DNA of 64,000 nucleotides from Candidatus Eisenbacteria bacterium (GCA_018831195.1 JAHJDP010000032.1:62001-126000), one strand, 5' to 3'; shown: positions 24,897 to 34,518, counted from the first letter of the stretch. Translations and numbers: made by a program. The notes: generated by a model from the letters alone, not told the origin.

Positions 24897-26402
24897 TCAA
24901 TCTTTAAGACGGCCTCCGCCTGCCCGCGCTCGCTCCATTAGAAGAATCGTTTCCATATGGGGTGTCTGGGGGAACAAGTCACAAACTTGGAATCTGTTCG
25001 CCGTATAACCCGCCTCGATGAGAGCCTTGGCGTCCCGCGCCTGTGTGGACGGATTGCAGGATATATAAACGATCCGTTTCGGTGCGAGAAGGGCGAGACT
25101 GGGGAGGGCTTTTGGATGCAGTCCCGCCCTCGGAGGGTCGAGGAGTATCAGGTCCGGTGATTGTTTAAGTTTGAGCCGCTCCAAGATCTCGGCCTGCGCC
25201 GCTTCCCGGTTATTTCCATGCTTGGGACGGAGAATGTTTTCGACGAGCGCGTCATGAAATATAACATTCTTCATCCCCAAACGATCCGCGTTGGCCCGTC
25301 CCTCAAATACGGCTTCGGAGACCGATTCAATACCCACCACCTGTTTCATCCGGCGGGCCAGCGGAAGGGTGAATGTTCCCGCGCCGCAGTAAAGATCGAT
25401 CGCCGTCTCATCGGATTTTGGATCGGCCCATTCCAAAGCCTTGCACAATAGTTTTTCGGCCCCGGCGGCGCTGGTTTGAAAGAATGTGGAGGGGCCGATC
25501 CGCCAAGTCCATCCGCCGATTGTTTCCCGGATATAAGGCCGTCCCCAGATATGATGGGTTTCATCCCCCCGGGCCACGGTGGCTTTCTCCCGATTGATAA
25601 GCAGCACGACGCCGGTGACCTGTGGTACCCGCCGGCGCAAGGTCGCTGAGAGGAGGCGGATCCGGTCATCCCAGTCCCGGGTCACGAGGACGACCAGCAG
25701 ATCGGGCCAGTGCGTGGAGATTCTCGTGATGACGTGACGGAGCAAACCGTTGTCACGGCGGCTGTCGTAGACCGGCAAACCCAACCGGATCGATTCCTCG
25801 CGCAGGCACGTTAGGATCCGGTTGGTCAGGGGGCTCTGAAGACGGCAATCGGTCACATCGAAAACGGCGTCAAAGCGGCCGCGGGGGTGGAGGCCCAATG
25901 CCAGCCTCTCTTCATCGGAGGGTGCGGCCAGCGGATCGGGCGGGACCTCGGTCCAGGGTCTGCGGGAGAAGGTGAACTCCATCTTGTTGCGGTATTCAAG
26001 TGGGGAGGGGAGCATAAGCGGCGGGAGGAGTTCGGCGGGTTTGAATCCGCCGATCCGCTGCAGGAGGTCCACCGCCTGCCGCTGCTTAATCTCTGTCTGC
26101 TCATGCTCATCGAGGGGCATCAGGGCGCATCCTCCGCAGACGGCGGTATGCCGGCAAGGTGGATTCCGCCGTCGCGGGGAGGCTTTCAGGAGCTCGACAA
26201 CATCGGCTTCGAGGTATCCGGACCGTTTACGGCGAATCCGGGCCCGCACGCGGTCCCCGGGGAATCCGCCGCGGACCAGGACGATCAGGCCATCGATATC
26301 TCCTACTCCCGCACCGCCGAAGGCGAGATCCCGAATATCCAGATCGACCTCACCACCCCGCCCGGGAAGGGAGCGCCGTTCGTTTTTTTCCATAGAAGTC
26401 AT
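24897..26402 (-). CDS. rlmD: 23S rRNA (uracil-C5)-methyltransferase, RlmD/TrmA family
   Basis: The 501-residue protein has an N-terminal TRAM domain (LDIRDLAFGGAGVGDIDGL) and a cysteine cluster CRHTAVCGGC that, with a later Cys, would hold a 4Fe-4S cluster. The SAM-binding domain contains DLYCGAGTFTLPLA, and LDPPRAGLHPKAL together with the catalytic VYISCNPSTQARD is near the C-terminus. Family members methylate U1939 of 23S rRNA or U54 of tRNA; the TRAM domain and cluster favour the RlmD/RumA branch. Its stop is 14 nt from the convergent methyltransferase stop. Confidence 0.9.
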   Translation of the reverse strand: MTSMEKNERRSLPGRGGEVDLDIRDLAFGGAGVGDIDGLIVLVRGGFPGDRVRARIRRKRSGYLEADVVELLKASPRRRNPPCRHTAVCGGCALMPLDEHEQTEIKQRQAVDLLQRIGGFKPAELLPPLMLPSPLEYRNKMEFTFSRRPWTEVPPDPLAAPSDEERLALGLHPRGRFDAVFDVTDCRLQSPLTNRILTCLREESIRLGLPVYDSRRDNGLLRHVITRISTHWPDLLVVLVTRDWDDRIRLLSATLRRRVPQVTGVVLLINREKATVARGDETHHIWGRPYIRETIGGWTWRIGPSTFFQTSAAGAEKLLCKALEWADPKSDETAIDLYCGAGTFTLPLARRMKQVVGIESVSEAVFEGRANADRLGMKNVIFHDALVENILRPKHGNNREAAQAEILERLKLKQSPDLILLDPPRAGLHPKALPSLALLAPKRIVYISCNPSTQARDAKALIEAGYTANRFQVCDLFPQTPHMETILLMERARAGGGRLKD

Positions 26403-26485
26403 CTCCGGTCCTTTCTATTACGCTTCCCCAACACTAAACTCTGAAAATCGTTCACGGAAGCCATGAGAGGCGAAAGGGGTACTCG

Positions 26486-27475
26486 ATGCGCAAATATCTC
26501 GGCGTTTTTATACTTATGCTCACTGTCGGATCGTTGTTGTTTTCCTGTTCCGGGAAAAAGGATTCCACCAGCGGGGAGGGGAAAGAGGCTATCGGAGATG
26601 TGGCGGCTCTCGTTAATGGAGAGGCGATCACGATGCCCCAGGTCGACCGGGTCGTTTCTCATTGGCGGCAATCCGAGAAGGCGCCGGTCGATCTCGGTCT
26701 TCCGGTAACAGAGTTAAGGAAGGAAGCCCTGAAGCAATTGACGGAGCGGATACTGCTCTTTCAGGAGGCCGAGCGCAAGGGATTCAGGGCCGATTCTCTT
26801 GTGGTTGATAGACAGATGCAGGCTTTCATGAGCCGCTTTCGATCTCCAGAGGAGTTGACGGAAGCTTTGACCGGAATGAACTTTGAACTTGAAGAGCTGC
26901 GCGAGGCTTTCAAGCAGGATCTGTCGATACAGGAATTTATACAGGCGGATGTGAGCTCTTCCATCTCAATCGATTCCACCGCCATCCGGCGGTATTACGA
27001 TGAGAATATGGATCAATTTGTGACGGGTGAAGAAGTGGAAGCCCAGCATATCCTTTTCAAACTTGATCAAGAAGCTCCGGCCGAAGAGGTGAACGCGGTT
27101 CTGGAGCGGGCGAATCCCGTTCTGGCCCGGGCTAAGAGCGGAGAGGATTTTGATGCGCTGGCGAAGGAATTTTCGGAAGGCCCCACGGGTCCCAATGGTG
27201 GACATCTCGGCTCTTTCGGAAGAAACCGAATGGTCGCACCCTTTGATGAGGCGGTCTTTGCCTTAAAGGTTGGAAAGGTCAGTGAGCTCGTGCGGACCCG
27301 TTTTGGATTTCACATCATTAAATTGGAGAGTCGGAAAGAGGGGGGACGGATGGCGTTCAGCCAAGCCCGGCCCCAAATCGAAAACCAACTCCGGCAGGAG
27401 GCTCTTGGCGAGAAGCTCTCCAGTTTGGTAGAGACACTCCGCAAGGATGCTGATATCAAGAGCCAGCTTAATTGA
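26486..27475 (+). CDS. Parvulin-type peptidyl-prolyl isomerase lipoprotein (SurA/PrsA-like)
   Basis: The 329-residue protein carries a lipoprotein signal, MRKYLGVFILMLTVGS then LLFSC, with lipidation expected at Cys21. A SurA-N-like helical chaperone domain runs to about residue 165. The parvulin domain covers about 180-290 (AQHILFKLD, KEFSEGPTGPNGGHLGSFG, VRTRFGFHIIKLE). It is expected to be anchored to a membrane facing the periplasm and to assist folding of exported or outer-membrane proteins. The rel gene follows directly, overlapping or nearly so. A family member is certain; assignment to SurA or PrsA is not. Confidence 0.88.
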   Translation: MRKYLGVFILMLTVGSLLFSCSGKKDSTSGEGKEAIGDVAALVNGEAITMPQVDRVVSHWRQSEKAPVDLGLPVTELRKEALKQLTERILLFQEAERKGFRADSLVVDRQMQAFMSRFRSPEELTEALTGMNFELEELREAFKQDLSIQEFIQADVSSSISIDSTAIRRYYDENMDQFVTGEEVEAQHILFKLDQEAPAEEVNAVLERANPVLARAKSGEDFDALAKEFSEGPTGPNGGHLGSFGRNRMVAPFDEAVFALKVGKVSELVRTRFGFHIIKLESRKEGGRMAFSQARPQIENQLRQEALGEKLSSLVETLRKDADIKSQLN

Positions 27476-27554
27476 TCGTCCCATCCCGGTTCGGTTTCCC
27501 TCAGAACCGAGCCGGGTTCTTCAGAGCCGAGTGGCGTGGCGGGGTGACATAGAT

Positions 27555-29753
27555 TTGCCAAAAGAAGAAGAGGCAAAGATACCCGAACTGCGAAGAGAGC
27601 TTTACGGCAATCTCCGCAAGGTGCGCCGCGGCGCCGATCTTACGCTCGTGCGCGAGGCGGATCAATTTGCCGAAGCGGCCCACGAAGGCCAGCCTAGAAA
27701 ATCGGGCGCCCACTATTACACACACTGTCTCAATGTCGCGCTCATCCTCATGGATCTCCTTGGGCGAAGGGTCGATCTGACGATTTTGGCCGCGGCCCTG
27801 CTTCATGATGTTCTGGAAGACAACAAAAAAATCACCAGGGCGATGGTCCAAGACCGTTTTGGTGAGGATGTGGCGCTCCTTGTCGATGGCGTGACAAAGA
27901 TCAGCGGTCTCCCCTTCAAGGACCGCCTGCACCAGAATACCGAATATTTCCGGAAGATGCTTCTCACGATGGTCCGGGATATCCGCGTCATTCTGATCAA
28001 ATTGGCTGATCGCTTGCACAATATGCGGACCCTGGAACATCTCGAAGATGAAAAGCGGCGGCGTATCGCCCGGGAAACAATGGATATCTTCGCGCCTCTG
28101 GCTCATCGGCTCGGGATCGCTCGCGTGAAGTGGGAATTGGAGGACCTCTCTTTTAAATACCTTGAACCGGAGGCCTATAAAGAGATTGCCCATAAAGTTC
28201 GGTTGAAGCGGGAAGAACGCGAGGAACTGATAAGGAATATACAAAATCCGATTCAGAAAAAACTTGATGATTGGGATATTAAAGCCCAGGTGCAGGGGCG
28301 TCCGAAATCTTTCCATTCGATCTATCAGAAGATGAAACGCGACGATGCGCGATTTGAAGAGATCTATGATTTATTGGGCCTGCGGATCGTCGTGAATACT
28401 CGTGATGAATGTTATCGTGTGCTGGGATTGCTGCATGATTCGTATACGCCGGTGGCCGGGCGATTCAAAGATTATATTGCGATGCCGAAATCGAATATGT
28501 ACCGCTCGCTTCACACCACCGTGATCGGCCCTCATGGAAGGATGGTCGAGATACAGATCCGGACGCGAAAGATGCATCACACGTCCGAATTCGGCATCGC
28601 GGCCCACTATCACTATAAGGAAGGGGGGAAGCGGGACACGAAACTGGCCAAGGCCCTTGGAGAGGCGATTGTCGAACGAACGACCGATTGGGAGGTCGAC
28701 TCCGATGATCCCCAACTCTTCATGGATTTTCTGAGGGCTTCGCTCTATCCCGATGAAATTTTTGTCTTTACGCCTCAAGGATCGCTCATCCGCCTCCAAG
28801 ACGGCTCCACGCCTGTTGATTTTGCCTACGCCATTCACACCGAAGTGGGGAACCATTGCGCCGCAACCAAGGTCAATTCAAGGCAGGTTTCCCTGCGCCA
28901 CAAATTGAAAAGCGGGCAGGTCGTCGAGATTATCACCTCGCCCCATGCTCATCCGCGTGAAGAATGGACGACCTTTGTCGCTTCTCCCAGGACGAAGGCG
29001 AAGATCAGACGCTGGCTCAAACAGCAGTACCGGGTAGACGCCATCAACCTCGGGCGGGATATGCTCCTGCGCGAATTCAAACGGCGGAAGATCCGCAAGC
29101 CACGCGACAAGAGCCTGGACAACATCGCCGTCGAATTGGGTATCCATGACCGGCATCTTCTTTTTGCGCGAATCGGCGAGGGGGATGTGTCGGTCGAAAA
29201 GGTGATCACCCGGTTTGAGCCGAAAGAGGAAGTGAAAACCGGGTCCGAAGGATTGGAAGCTCCTCCCGTCCTGAAGCCGGATCGCCAATCCGTCAAAGGT
29301 GTCCGCATTCAGAATGTTGATTCCCTTCTCATGCGGCTTGCGAAATGCTGCCGTCCGATCGCGGGGGATCATGTTGTCGGGATCGTGACCCGCGGCAGGG
29401 GTGTCTCGGTGCATCGTGTCGATTGCCCCAACACCTTTGATGACCGGGTGGAGCCCGAACGCAAAGTGGAGTTATCCTGGGGCGTTGAGCCGGGTCAGAT
29501 CTTCCAGGTCGGCCTTGTTGTTCATGGCTCGGAACGCCCCGGCCTCTTGGCTGATGTCGCCGCGGCGGTCGCCAAGGAGGGTGTCAGTATTTACGAGGCC
29601 CGGATGGGCCATAGAGATAAAGATGCCCGGGGCGAGTTTGTTGTCGAAATCGCAAACACCCTTCAACTGGAACGCGTGATGAGCGCCATCCGGAGAGTGA
29701 AAGGCGTCAGCCGGGCCGAGCGGTTTGCCTGGTCTCCGAAAGAGGAAGAATGA
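27555..29753 (+). CDS. rel: Bifunctional (p)ppGpp synthetase/hydrolase (Rel)
   Basis: It makes and degrades the alarmone (p)ppGpp. An HD hydrolase domain (HYYTHC; ALLHDVLED) is followed by the synthetase domain with RFKD, the RXKD signature of bifunctional enzymes, and SNMYRSLHTTV. Then come a TGS domain (IFVFTPQGSLIRLQDGSTPV), a zinc-finger-like CC segment (LAKCCRPIAGDHVVGIV) and a C-terminal ACT domain. I chose a TTG start behind GGGGTGA, giving 732 residues as in typical Rel. An in-frame ATG at 27447 would add 36 poorly conserved residues and overlap the parvulin gene by 29 nt. Confidence 0.92.
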   Translation: MPKEEEAKIPELRRELYGNLRKVRRGADLTLVREADQFAEAAHEGQPRKSGAHYYTHCLNVALILMDLLGRRVDLTILAAALLHDVLEDNKKITRAMVQDRFGEDVALLVDGVTKISGLPFKDRLHQNTEYFRKMLLTMVRDIRVILIKLADRLHNMRTLEHLEDEKRRRIARETMDIFAPLAHRLGIARVKWELEDLSFKYLEPEAYKEIAHKVRLKREEREELIRNIQNPIQKKLDDWDIKAQVQGRPKSFHSIYQKMKRDDARFEEIYDLLGLRIVVNTRDECYRVLGLLHDSYTPVAGRFKDYIAMPKSNMYRSLHTTVIGPHGRMVEIQIRTRKMHHTSEFGIAAHYHYKEGGKRDTKLAKALGEAIVERTTDWEVDSDDPQLFMDFLRASLYPDEIFVFTPQGSLIRLQDGSTPVDFAYAIHTEVGNHCAATKVNSRQVSLRHKLKSGQVVEIITSPHAHPREEWTTFVASPRTKAKIRRWLKQQYRVDAINLGRDMLLREFKRRKIRKPRDKSLDNIAVELGIHDRHLLFARIGEGDVSVEKVITRFEPKEEVKTGSEGLEAPPVLKPDRQSVKGVRIQNVDSLLMRLAKCCRPIAGDHVVGIVTRGRGVSVHRVDCPNTFDDRVEPERKVELSWGVEPGQIFQVGLVVHGSERPGLLADVAAAVAKEGVSIYEARMGHRDKDARGEFVVEIANTLQLERVMSAIRRVKGVSRAERFAWSPKEEE

Positions 29754-29767
29754 ACCGGGGAGGAAAG

Positions 29768-30415
29768 ATGATGAAAAACAAGGGAAGCCGGATAGGAATC
29801 TTTATGCTGAGCGCCTTGTTTGTGATGGTCCTTTGTGGCAGTACCGCGCAGGCGACGGAGATCGGTATTCGATACGGCCGAACCAATATTCAGGGGAAGG
29901 ACCTCTTCAAGGGGATGAATGATCTCGGCAATACCCATCTTATGGGTTTGCAAGTCATCTTCGATTTCCTTCCCATCCTCGATGTCGAGCTGGCGGGAGA
30001 GACCTATGAAAAGGATTTCTCATTTAGTGATGGGGAATTCGATGATGTCATTACCGACGGTGATGGAAAGATCAGTGATCTCATCATCCTCGGCACGGCG
30101 AAGGTCGGTGTCCCAGGAGTCATTCCCTTCCTGAGCCACTTCTATGTCGGTCTGGGTCTCAGCGCCCATTTCCTTAATGTGGATATCAATCCCATCAACA
30201 AGAGCTTCGTTGATAAAGATGCTGTTGAAGAGGCGATAAAAAAAGTGGCGGGCGAGAGCACCGAGGTCGAGTGGCATGGTGTTTTGGGTCTCAAGGTGTC
30301 GCTGCCGACCTTTCCCCTATCCGCCTTCGCGGAGGTCCGGTATCAGGATGTGCTCGACAAAAATATGCCGGATATGAACTCGGCCTATCTCGGCCTCAAT
30401 TTGAAATTCAATTGA
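29768..30415 (+). CDS. Small outer-membrane beta-barrel-like exported protein
   Basis: The 215-residue protein has a clear signal peptide ([18 protein letters not shown]). Alternating hydrophobic/polar strands follow, ending YLGLNLKFN with a terminal Asn preceded by an aromatic, which resembles an OmpA/OmpW-type barrel. It contains calcium-like acidic stretches (DGDGK). The ATG after GGGGAGGAAAG was chosen over an ATG six codons upstream that overlaps the rel stop. The function is unknown; a porin-like or structural role is possible. Confidence 0.65.
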   Translation: MMKNKGSRIGIFMLSALFVMVLCGSTAQATEIGIRYGRTNIQGKDLFKGMNDLGNTHLMGLQVIFDFLPILDVELAGETYEKDFSFSDGEFDDVITDGDGKISDLIILGTAKVGVPGVIPFLSHFYVGLGLSAHFLNVDINPINKSFVDKDAVEEAIKKVAGESTEVEWHGVLGLKVSLPTFPLSAFAEVRYQDVLDKNMPDMNSAYLGLNLKFN

Positions 30416-30903
30416 ACGCCGTTGTTCAAAGGGTCAGCCGGGCCGAAGTCCGTGTTGACGGTCTGATCACCGGTTCCATTGGACCCGGGCTCCTCATCTT
30501 GCTGGGCGTCCGCCGCGACGACGGCCCGGAGGATGTCCGGTGGACCGCCGAAAAATGCGCCTCGCTTCGAATTTTCAACGATTCCGACGGCAAGATGAAT
30601 CTCGGTTTAGCCGAAACCGGCGGCGGAATTCTCGTTATTTCACAATTCACGCTGCTGGGAGATTGCCGCAAGGGAAGGCGACCCAGTTTTGTACAAGCGG
30701 CGCCTCCTGATAAAGCCAAGGTTCTTTACGAAGATTTTGTCTCCCATTTGCTCGGAATGGGTTTCAGAGTGGAAACGGGGGTTTTTCAGGCGATGATGGA
30801 TGTCGAGCTGGTCAATGACGGACCGGTGACCCTCATTATCGATAGTCAGGCCGCCGCTTCCAGCGCCTCGGACTCCCGGACCGTCGGAGAGGCCGGGTCA
30901 TGA
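30412..30903 (+). CDS. dtd: D-aminoacyl-tRNA deacylase
   Basis: It removes D-amino acids mischarged on tRNA. The 163-residue protein carries both DTD signatures, [17 protein letters not shown] and [10 protein letters not shown], the latter with the Gly-Pro motif that enforces chirality. The family start [10 protein letters not shown] fixes initiation at a TTG whose last two bases overlap the TGA of the upstream gene; reading frames extend further upstream but are not conserved. The stop overlaps the maf start as ATGA, so the two are coupled. Confidence 0.9.
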   Translation: MNAVVQRVSRAEVRVDGLITGSIGPGLLILLGVRRDDGPEDVRWTAEKCASLRIFNDSDGKMNLGLAETGGGILVISQFTLLGDCRKGRRPSFVQAAPPDKAKVLYEDFVSHLLGMGFRVETGVFQAMMDVELVNDGPVTLIIDSQAAASSASDSRTVGEAGS

Positions 30904-31523
30904 TCGGGAAAAGCCCACCGGCCGAAGAGATTTTGCGGCGGGGAAGCGAGGATCTCATTCTTGCCTCGCGATCCGCCCGGCGGAAAATGCTGCTTGAGAT
31001 GTTGGGCGTTTCCTTCCGAATTGTCCCTCCGCCTGAAGATCCCCCGGCGGCGGAAAGGGTCTCGGATCCTGAACGCTATGCCGTGACCCAGGCCTTGCAG
31101 AAGTGCCGGGCGGTGGCGCTGAACCAGCCGGAAGATTCTCCGGTCGTTATCCTAGGCGCTGATACAATTGTTATCCTCGGTGAGGATGTTTTGGAAAAAC
31201 CGAAGGACGAGGATGAAGCTTTCCGGTACCTCAAACAGCTGGCCGGCCGGGAACACACGGTGATCACCGGTCTCGCCCTGCATCGAAGGGGGGACGGCCG
31301 GGAAGTCACCGGATATGAAGCGAGCCGGGTTCGTATGGCCGCGTTGGATGATGGAACCATCCGTCGTTATATCAGAACCGGTGAGCCGATGGATAAGGCC
31401 GGAGCCTATGGGATTCAGGGCATCGGCGCCCTTATCATTGAGGCCGTCTCCGGCTGCTATTTCAATGTCGTCGGACTGCCGCTCGCCAGATTGCGCCGGC
31501 TCTTTGAGGAATTGGAAACCTGA
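30900..31523 (+). CDS. maf: Maf family nucleoside triphosphate pyrophosphatase
   Basis: The 207-residue house-cleaning enzyme hydrolyses non-canonical or modified NTPs to monophosphates. Diagnostic segments are [17 protein letters not shown] at the N-terminus, [16 protein letters not shown] and [20 protein letters not shown]. The first two contain the Ser-Arg motif and the catalytic Asp. It is translationally coupled to dtd, consistent with a shared theme of removing faulty substrates. Confidence 0.9.
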   Translation: MIGKSPPAEEILRRGSEDLILASRSARRKMLLEMLGVSFRIVPPPEDPPAAERVSDPERYAVTQALQKCRAVALNQPEDSPVVILGADTIVILGEDVLEKPKDEDEAFRYLKQLAGREHTVITGLALHRRGDGREVTGYEASRVRMAALDDGTIRRYIRTGEPMDKAGAYGIQGIGALIIEAVSGCYFNVVGLPLARLRRLFEELET

Positions 31524-31558
31524 TCTTCCGCCGGCCATTGAAGGAGATATAGAAAGAA

Positions 31559-32629
31559 ATGATGAACCCGATGATCCCAACAATGAAGTGGACCGGGAAT
31601 GGGATCCGGATCATTGATCAAACGCGCCTCCCCTCAGACGAAATCTATCTCGATCTCGTAACCCTGGAAGAAGTCTGCGAGGCGATCGGTACGCTAAGAG
31701 TTCGCGGGGCCCCGGCCCTGGGGATTATTGGCGCGATGGGTCTGGCTCTCGCCGCTCGGATCGCTCTGAATGAAGGGGCGGATGTGATGCCGGCGGTCGC
31801 CGCGGCGGCGGAGCGCCTTCGAGCCACGCGCCCTACGGCGGTCAATCTGGGATGGGCCCTGGATCGGGTTCTGGATCGGCTGAAGAGCGAGGGTCCGGAG
31901 TCACCCGGGGAGATCTTTGCCTGTCTCGAAAAGGAATCCCTCCGGATCCATGCAGAAGATTTGGAGATGTCCAGGGCCATGGGACGAGCCGGTGCCGCCA
32001 TTTTGCCCTCGGGAGCTCGCATTCTCACCCATTGCAATACAGGCGGATTGGCGACGGGTGGGCTGGGGACCGCCTTGGACGTCGCTTTCGAGGCTCATCT
32101 TCAAGGAAAAAACCCGCACGTTTTTGCCGATGAGACACGTCCGCTGTTGCAGGGCGCCCGTCTCAATGCCTGGGAACTCAAGCGGAACGGGATTCCTGTG
32201 ACGGTGCAGGTCGATGGGGCGGCCCCCTGGCTGATCAAGAGCCGGGGGATCGATATTATTCTCTATGGCGCCGATCGGATCGCCCGGAACGGCGATACCG
32301 CCAATAAAATCGGATCTTATATGCTTTCCCTGGCCGCCCAAGCCCACAAAGTCCCCCTCTATGTTGTGGCCCCAACCAGCTCGTTTGACTCCAAGATTCC
32401 GGATGGAGAGGCCATCCCGATCGAGGACCGCGGCGAAGAGGAAGTGACCCTCTGGGGAGGACGCCGAACGGCGCCCGAGGGGATCGATGTTTTTAATCCG
32501 GCCTTTGATATCACGCCCGCCACTCATATCACGGGATGGATCACGGAGGGAGGCATTCTCCAGCCACCCTTTACCGAGAAGCGATTGGCTGCGGCCCGAT
32601 CCTCCATGATGAGAGGGGGAACGCGCTAA
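31559..32629 (+). CDS. mtnA: S-methyl-5-thioribose-1-phosphate isomerase
   Basis: The 356-residue enzyme isomerises methylthioribose-1-phosphate to methylthioribulose-1-phosphate in the methionine salvage pathway. It has the eIF2B-like fold with LTHCNTGGLATGGLGT, where the catalytic Cys lies, and YGADRIARNGDTANKIG, which carries the catalytic Asp. VRGAPALGI is the N-terminal family signature. AAGGAGAT precedes tandem ATG codons. No other mtn genes are adjacent; the homocysteine methyltransferase fusion is about 16 kb upstream. Confidence 0.92.
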   Translation: MMNPMIPTMKWTGNGIRIIDQTRLPSDEIYLDLVTLEEVCEAIGTLRVRGAPALGIIGAMGLALAARIALNEGADVMPAVAAAAERLRATRPTAVNLGWALDRVLDRLKSEGPESPGEIFACLEKESLRIHAEDLEMSRAMGRAGAAILPSGARILTHCNTGGLATGGLGTALDVAFEAHLQGKNPHVFADETRPLLQGARLNAWELKRNGIPVTVQVDGAAPWLIKSRGIDIILYGADRIARNGDTANKIGSYMLSLAAQAHKVPLYVVAPTSSFDSKIPDGEAIPIEDRGEEEVTLWGGRRTAPEGIDVFNPAFDITPATHITGWITEGGILQPPFTEKRLAAARSSMMRGGTR

Positions 32630-32633
32630 GGGG

Positions 32634-32662
32634 TTGACATCCGCTCCATCACCCGGCACAAT
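32634..32662 (+). promoter_or_regulatory. Sigma70 promoter of the rplM-rpsI operon
   Basis: A perfect TTGACA is separated by 17 nt from CACAAT (four of six consensus). It begins 4 nt after the mtnA stop codon and gives a leader of about 45 nt. A small GCATA-N5-TATGC hairpin lies at the predicted start of the transcript. Confidence 0.72.
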
Positions 32663-32694
32663 GCATAGTTTGTATGCCCTATAAATTTTCATGA

Positions 32695-32716
32695 AGGAGG
32701 ATCGCTGTAAGCGATG
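32695..32716 (+). promoter_or_regulatory. Hairpin between Shine-Dalgarno and start codon of rplM
   Basis: GGAGG ends at 32700, 13 nt before the ATG, which is farther than usual. The gap is filled by a perfect 6-bp hairpin ATCGCT-GTA-AGCGAT that reaches into the first two bases of the start codon. Folding would bring the ribosome binding site closer but partly occlude the ATG, so it could act as a translational switch. Confidence 0.55.
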
Positions 32717-33193
32717 AAAACACACGCGACAAAAGCGGGCGAGATTCAGCGCAAATGGTATCTCGTCGATGCTGAAGGAGAGGTTCTGGGACGGATGGCC
32801 AGTGAAGTGGCCGGCATTCTCAGAGGGAAGTGGAAGCGTAACTATGTCCCCTATCTCGATGTAGGCGACCACGTCATCATTATTAATGCGGCCAAGGTCA
32901 AAATTACCGGTAATAAATTGGAGCAAGAATCTCATTTCCGGCATAGTGGCTACCCTGGCGGTGAAAAATTTACGCCTTGGTCCAAAGATATGGAAAATCG
33001 GCCGGAGGAGCTGGTTCGCCGAACGGTGTGGGGAATGCTTTCTCACAACGCGTTGGGGCGGGCCATGGTCCGGAAGCTCAAAGTTTATCCCGGGGCCGAA
33101 CATCCCCATCAGGCTCAAAACCCGATCCCGTTGAAACCGGGTGCTCACGGGCACTTCCTGGAGGCGGTCGGTGAAACGACCGAAGAGTCGTAA
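32714..33193 (+). CDS. rplM: Large-subunit ribosomal protein uL13
   Basis: The 159-residue protein has all uL13 landmarks: WYLVDAEGEVLGRMASEVA at the N-terminus, GDHVIIINAAKVKITGNK, RHSGYPGG and VWGMLSHNALGRAM. The C-terminus carries about 15 extra acidic or polar residues compared with the usual 142-residue length. It heads the conserved rplM-rpsI pair. Confidence 0.97.
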   Translation: MKTHATKAGEIQRKWYLVDAEGEVLGRMASEVAGILRGKWKRNYVPYLDVGDHVIIINAAKVKITGNKLEQESHFRHSGYPGGEKFTPWSKDMENRPEELVRRTVWGMLSHNALGRAMVRKLKVYPGAEHPHQAQNPIPLKPGAHGHFLEAVGETTEES

Positions 33194-33219
33194 ATCCCCA
33201 TGGGTGAGGAGTAAAGAAG

Positions 33220-33618
33220 ATGGTTACAAAGACGGCGGTGGTTGCCACAACGGGACGCAGGAAAGAGGCTGTTGCCCGGGTACGGGTTATACCCGGATCC
33301 GGAAAAATTGAGGTTAATGGGCGACCGCTGGCGGAGTATCTCCAGAGAGGAAACCTGGTTCTTCAAGCAAGACGCCCCCTGACGGTGACCGAAAACGAAG
33401 AAAAATTTGACATTCAGGCCTTGGTTTCCGGTGGCGGTTTGCGGGGACAGGCGGGTGCCATCAGTCATGGGATCGCCCGCGCCCTGTTGCAGATCGAACC
33501 TGAACTAAGATTGGCCCTTCGCAAAGAAGGCCTTTTAACGCGCGACCCCCGGGCGAAGGAACGTAAGAAGTATGGGCAACCCGGTGCAAGGAAACGATTC
33601 CAGTACTCCAAGCGTTAA
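33220..33618 (+). CDS. rpsI: Small-subunit ribosomal protein uS9
   Basis: The 132-residue protein has the uS9 core: ATTGRRKEAVARVRVIPGSG, VSGGGLRGQAGAISHGIARAL and the basic C-terminal tail KKYGQPGARKRFQYSKR, which reaches toward the P-site tRNA in the ribosome. It follows rplM after 26 nt with AGGAG upstream. Confidence 0.97.
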   Translation: MVTKTAVVATTGRRKEAVARVRVIPGSGKIEVNGRPLAEYLQRGNLVLQARRPLTVTENEEKFDIQALVSGGGLRGQAGAISHGIARALLQIEPELRLALRKEGLLTRDPRAKERKKYGQPGARKRFQYSKR

Positions 33619-33638
33619 TAGAGATTGATCTATCGAGG

Positions 33639-33715
33639 GTGGGAGACGGCGGTTGAACGACGGTTCCCACTCAATTCACACGTCCCGATAGGACGTCTTC
33701 CCGGCTTCTGCCGGG
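33639..33715 (+). promoter_or_regulatory. Structured leader upstream of rpsB-tsf
   Basis: Three possible hairpins occur in the gap after rpsI: GTGGGA/TCCCAC (33639-33670), ACGTCC-N5-GGACGT (33680-33696) and CCCGGC-TTCT-GCCGGG (33700-33715). None is followed by a T-run, so they look more like a regulatory leader than a terminator. rpsB is known to be autoregulated by S2 in other bacteria; whether this leader has that role is inference. Confidence 0.5.
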
Positions 33716-33754
33716 TCCTGGGGCGGAGGCGAAAGACGCACAAGCGGAGGAATT

Positions 33755-34510
33755 ATGCAGCAGATTACGATTAAAGACTTGTTGGATGCGGGGGTTCATT
33801 TCGGCCATCAGACGCGCCGCTGGAATCCAAAAATGAAGAAGTATATCTTTATGGAGCGGAACCGCATTCATATCATCGATCTCCAATTCACAATGAAGGC
33901 GATGGAGCAGGCCGGGGAACTTGTCCAGCGTGCCGTCAGCGCTGGTGGATCGGTCCTTTTTGTGGGAACCAAGAAGCAGGCGGTTGACATTATTGAGGAA
34001 GAAGCCCGCCGTTGCGGGATGTTCTTTGTCACAACACGGTGGCTCGGCGGGATGCTCACCAATTTTCAGACAATTAAAATGTCTGTCCGCCGTCTCAGAA
34101 CTTTAGAGCGGATGCGGGAAGACGGAAGTCTTCAGACCCTCACTAAAAAGGAAGCATCAAAACTCGAGAAGGAATACCTGAAACTCGAAAAGACTTTTAG
34201 CGGAGTCAAAGAGATGCATAGGCTGCCGGGCGCCATTTTTGTCGTGGATACAAAGAAAGAGGCCATCGCGGTTCATGAGGCCAAGCGTCTTGAAATCCCG
34301 GTTATCGGCTTGGTCGATACAAATTCCGATCCCGATGAAATCGATTATCCGATTCCGGCCAATGATGATGCGCTGAGGAGCATCCGGCTCTTCGCGAGAT
34401 ATATCGGCGATACCATTTTGGAATCGAAAGCGGTGGCTCCTCACGCAGCGTCGGCGTCTGCCGATGAGGAGAAAGAGGCAACGGCCGCGTCCGCATCCGA
34501 GAATTCCTAA
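33755..34510 (+). CDS. rpsB: Small-subunit ribosomal protein uS2
   Basis: The 251-residue protein starts with the classical [19 protein letters not shown]. It then has [18 protein letters not shown] and [11 protein letters not shown], and the nucleotide-like segment [20 protein letters not shown]. The tail is rich in Ala and Glu. GCGGAGGAATT precedes the ATG. It forms the universal rpsB-tsf-pyrH-frr gene order with its downstream neighbours. Confidence 0.97.
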   Translation: MQQITIKDLLDAGVHFGHQTRRWNPKMKKYIFMERNRIHIIDLQFTMKAMEQAGELVQRAVSAGGSVLFVGTKKQAVDIIEEEARRCGMFFVTTRWLGGMLTNFQTIKMSVRRLRTLERMREDGSLQTLTKKEASKLEKEYLKLEKTFSGVKEMHRLPGAIFVVDTKKEAIAVHEAKRLEIPVIGLVDTNSDPDEIDYPIPANDDALRSIRLFARYIGDTILESKAVAPHAASASADEEKEATAASASENS

Positions 34511-34518
34511 TTCATCCT

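Noticed and set aside
27501-28316. 271-codon minus-strand frame
   Set aside because: It is antisense to the HD hydrolase domain of rel, which is well conserved. No ribosome binding site or motif was seen.
31901-33154. 417-codon open frame on the minus strand
   Set aside because: It runs antisense across mtnA, a clear promoter and rplM. The product has no recognisable motifs, and the frame is explained by GC-biased codons.
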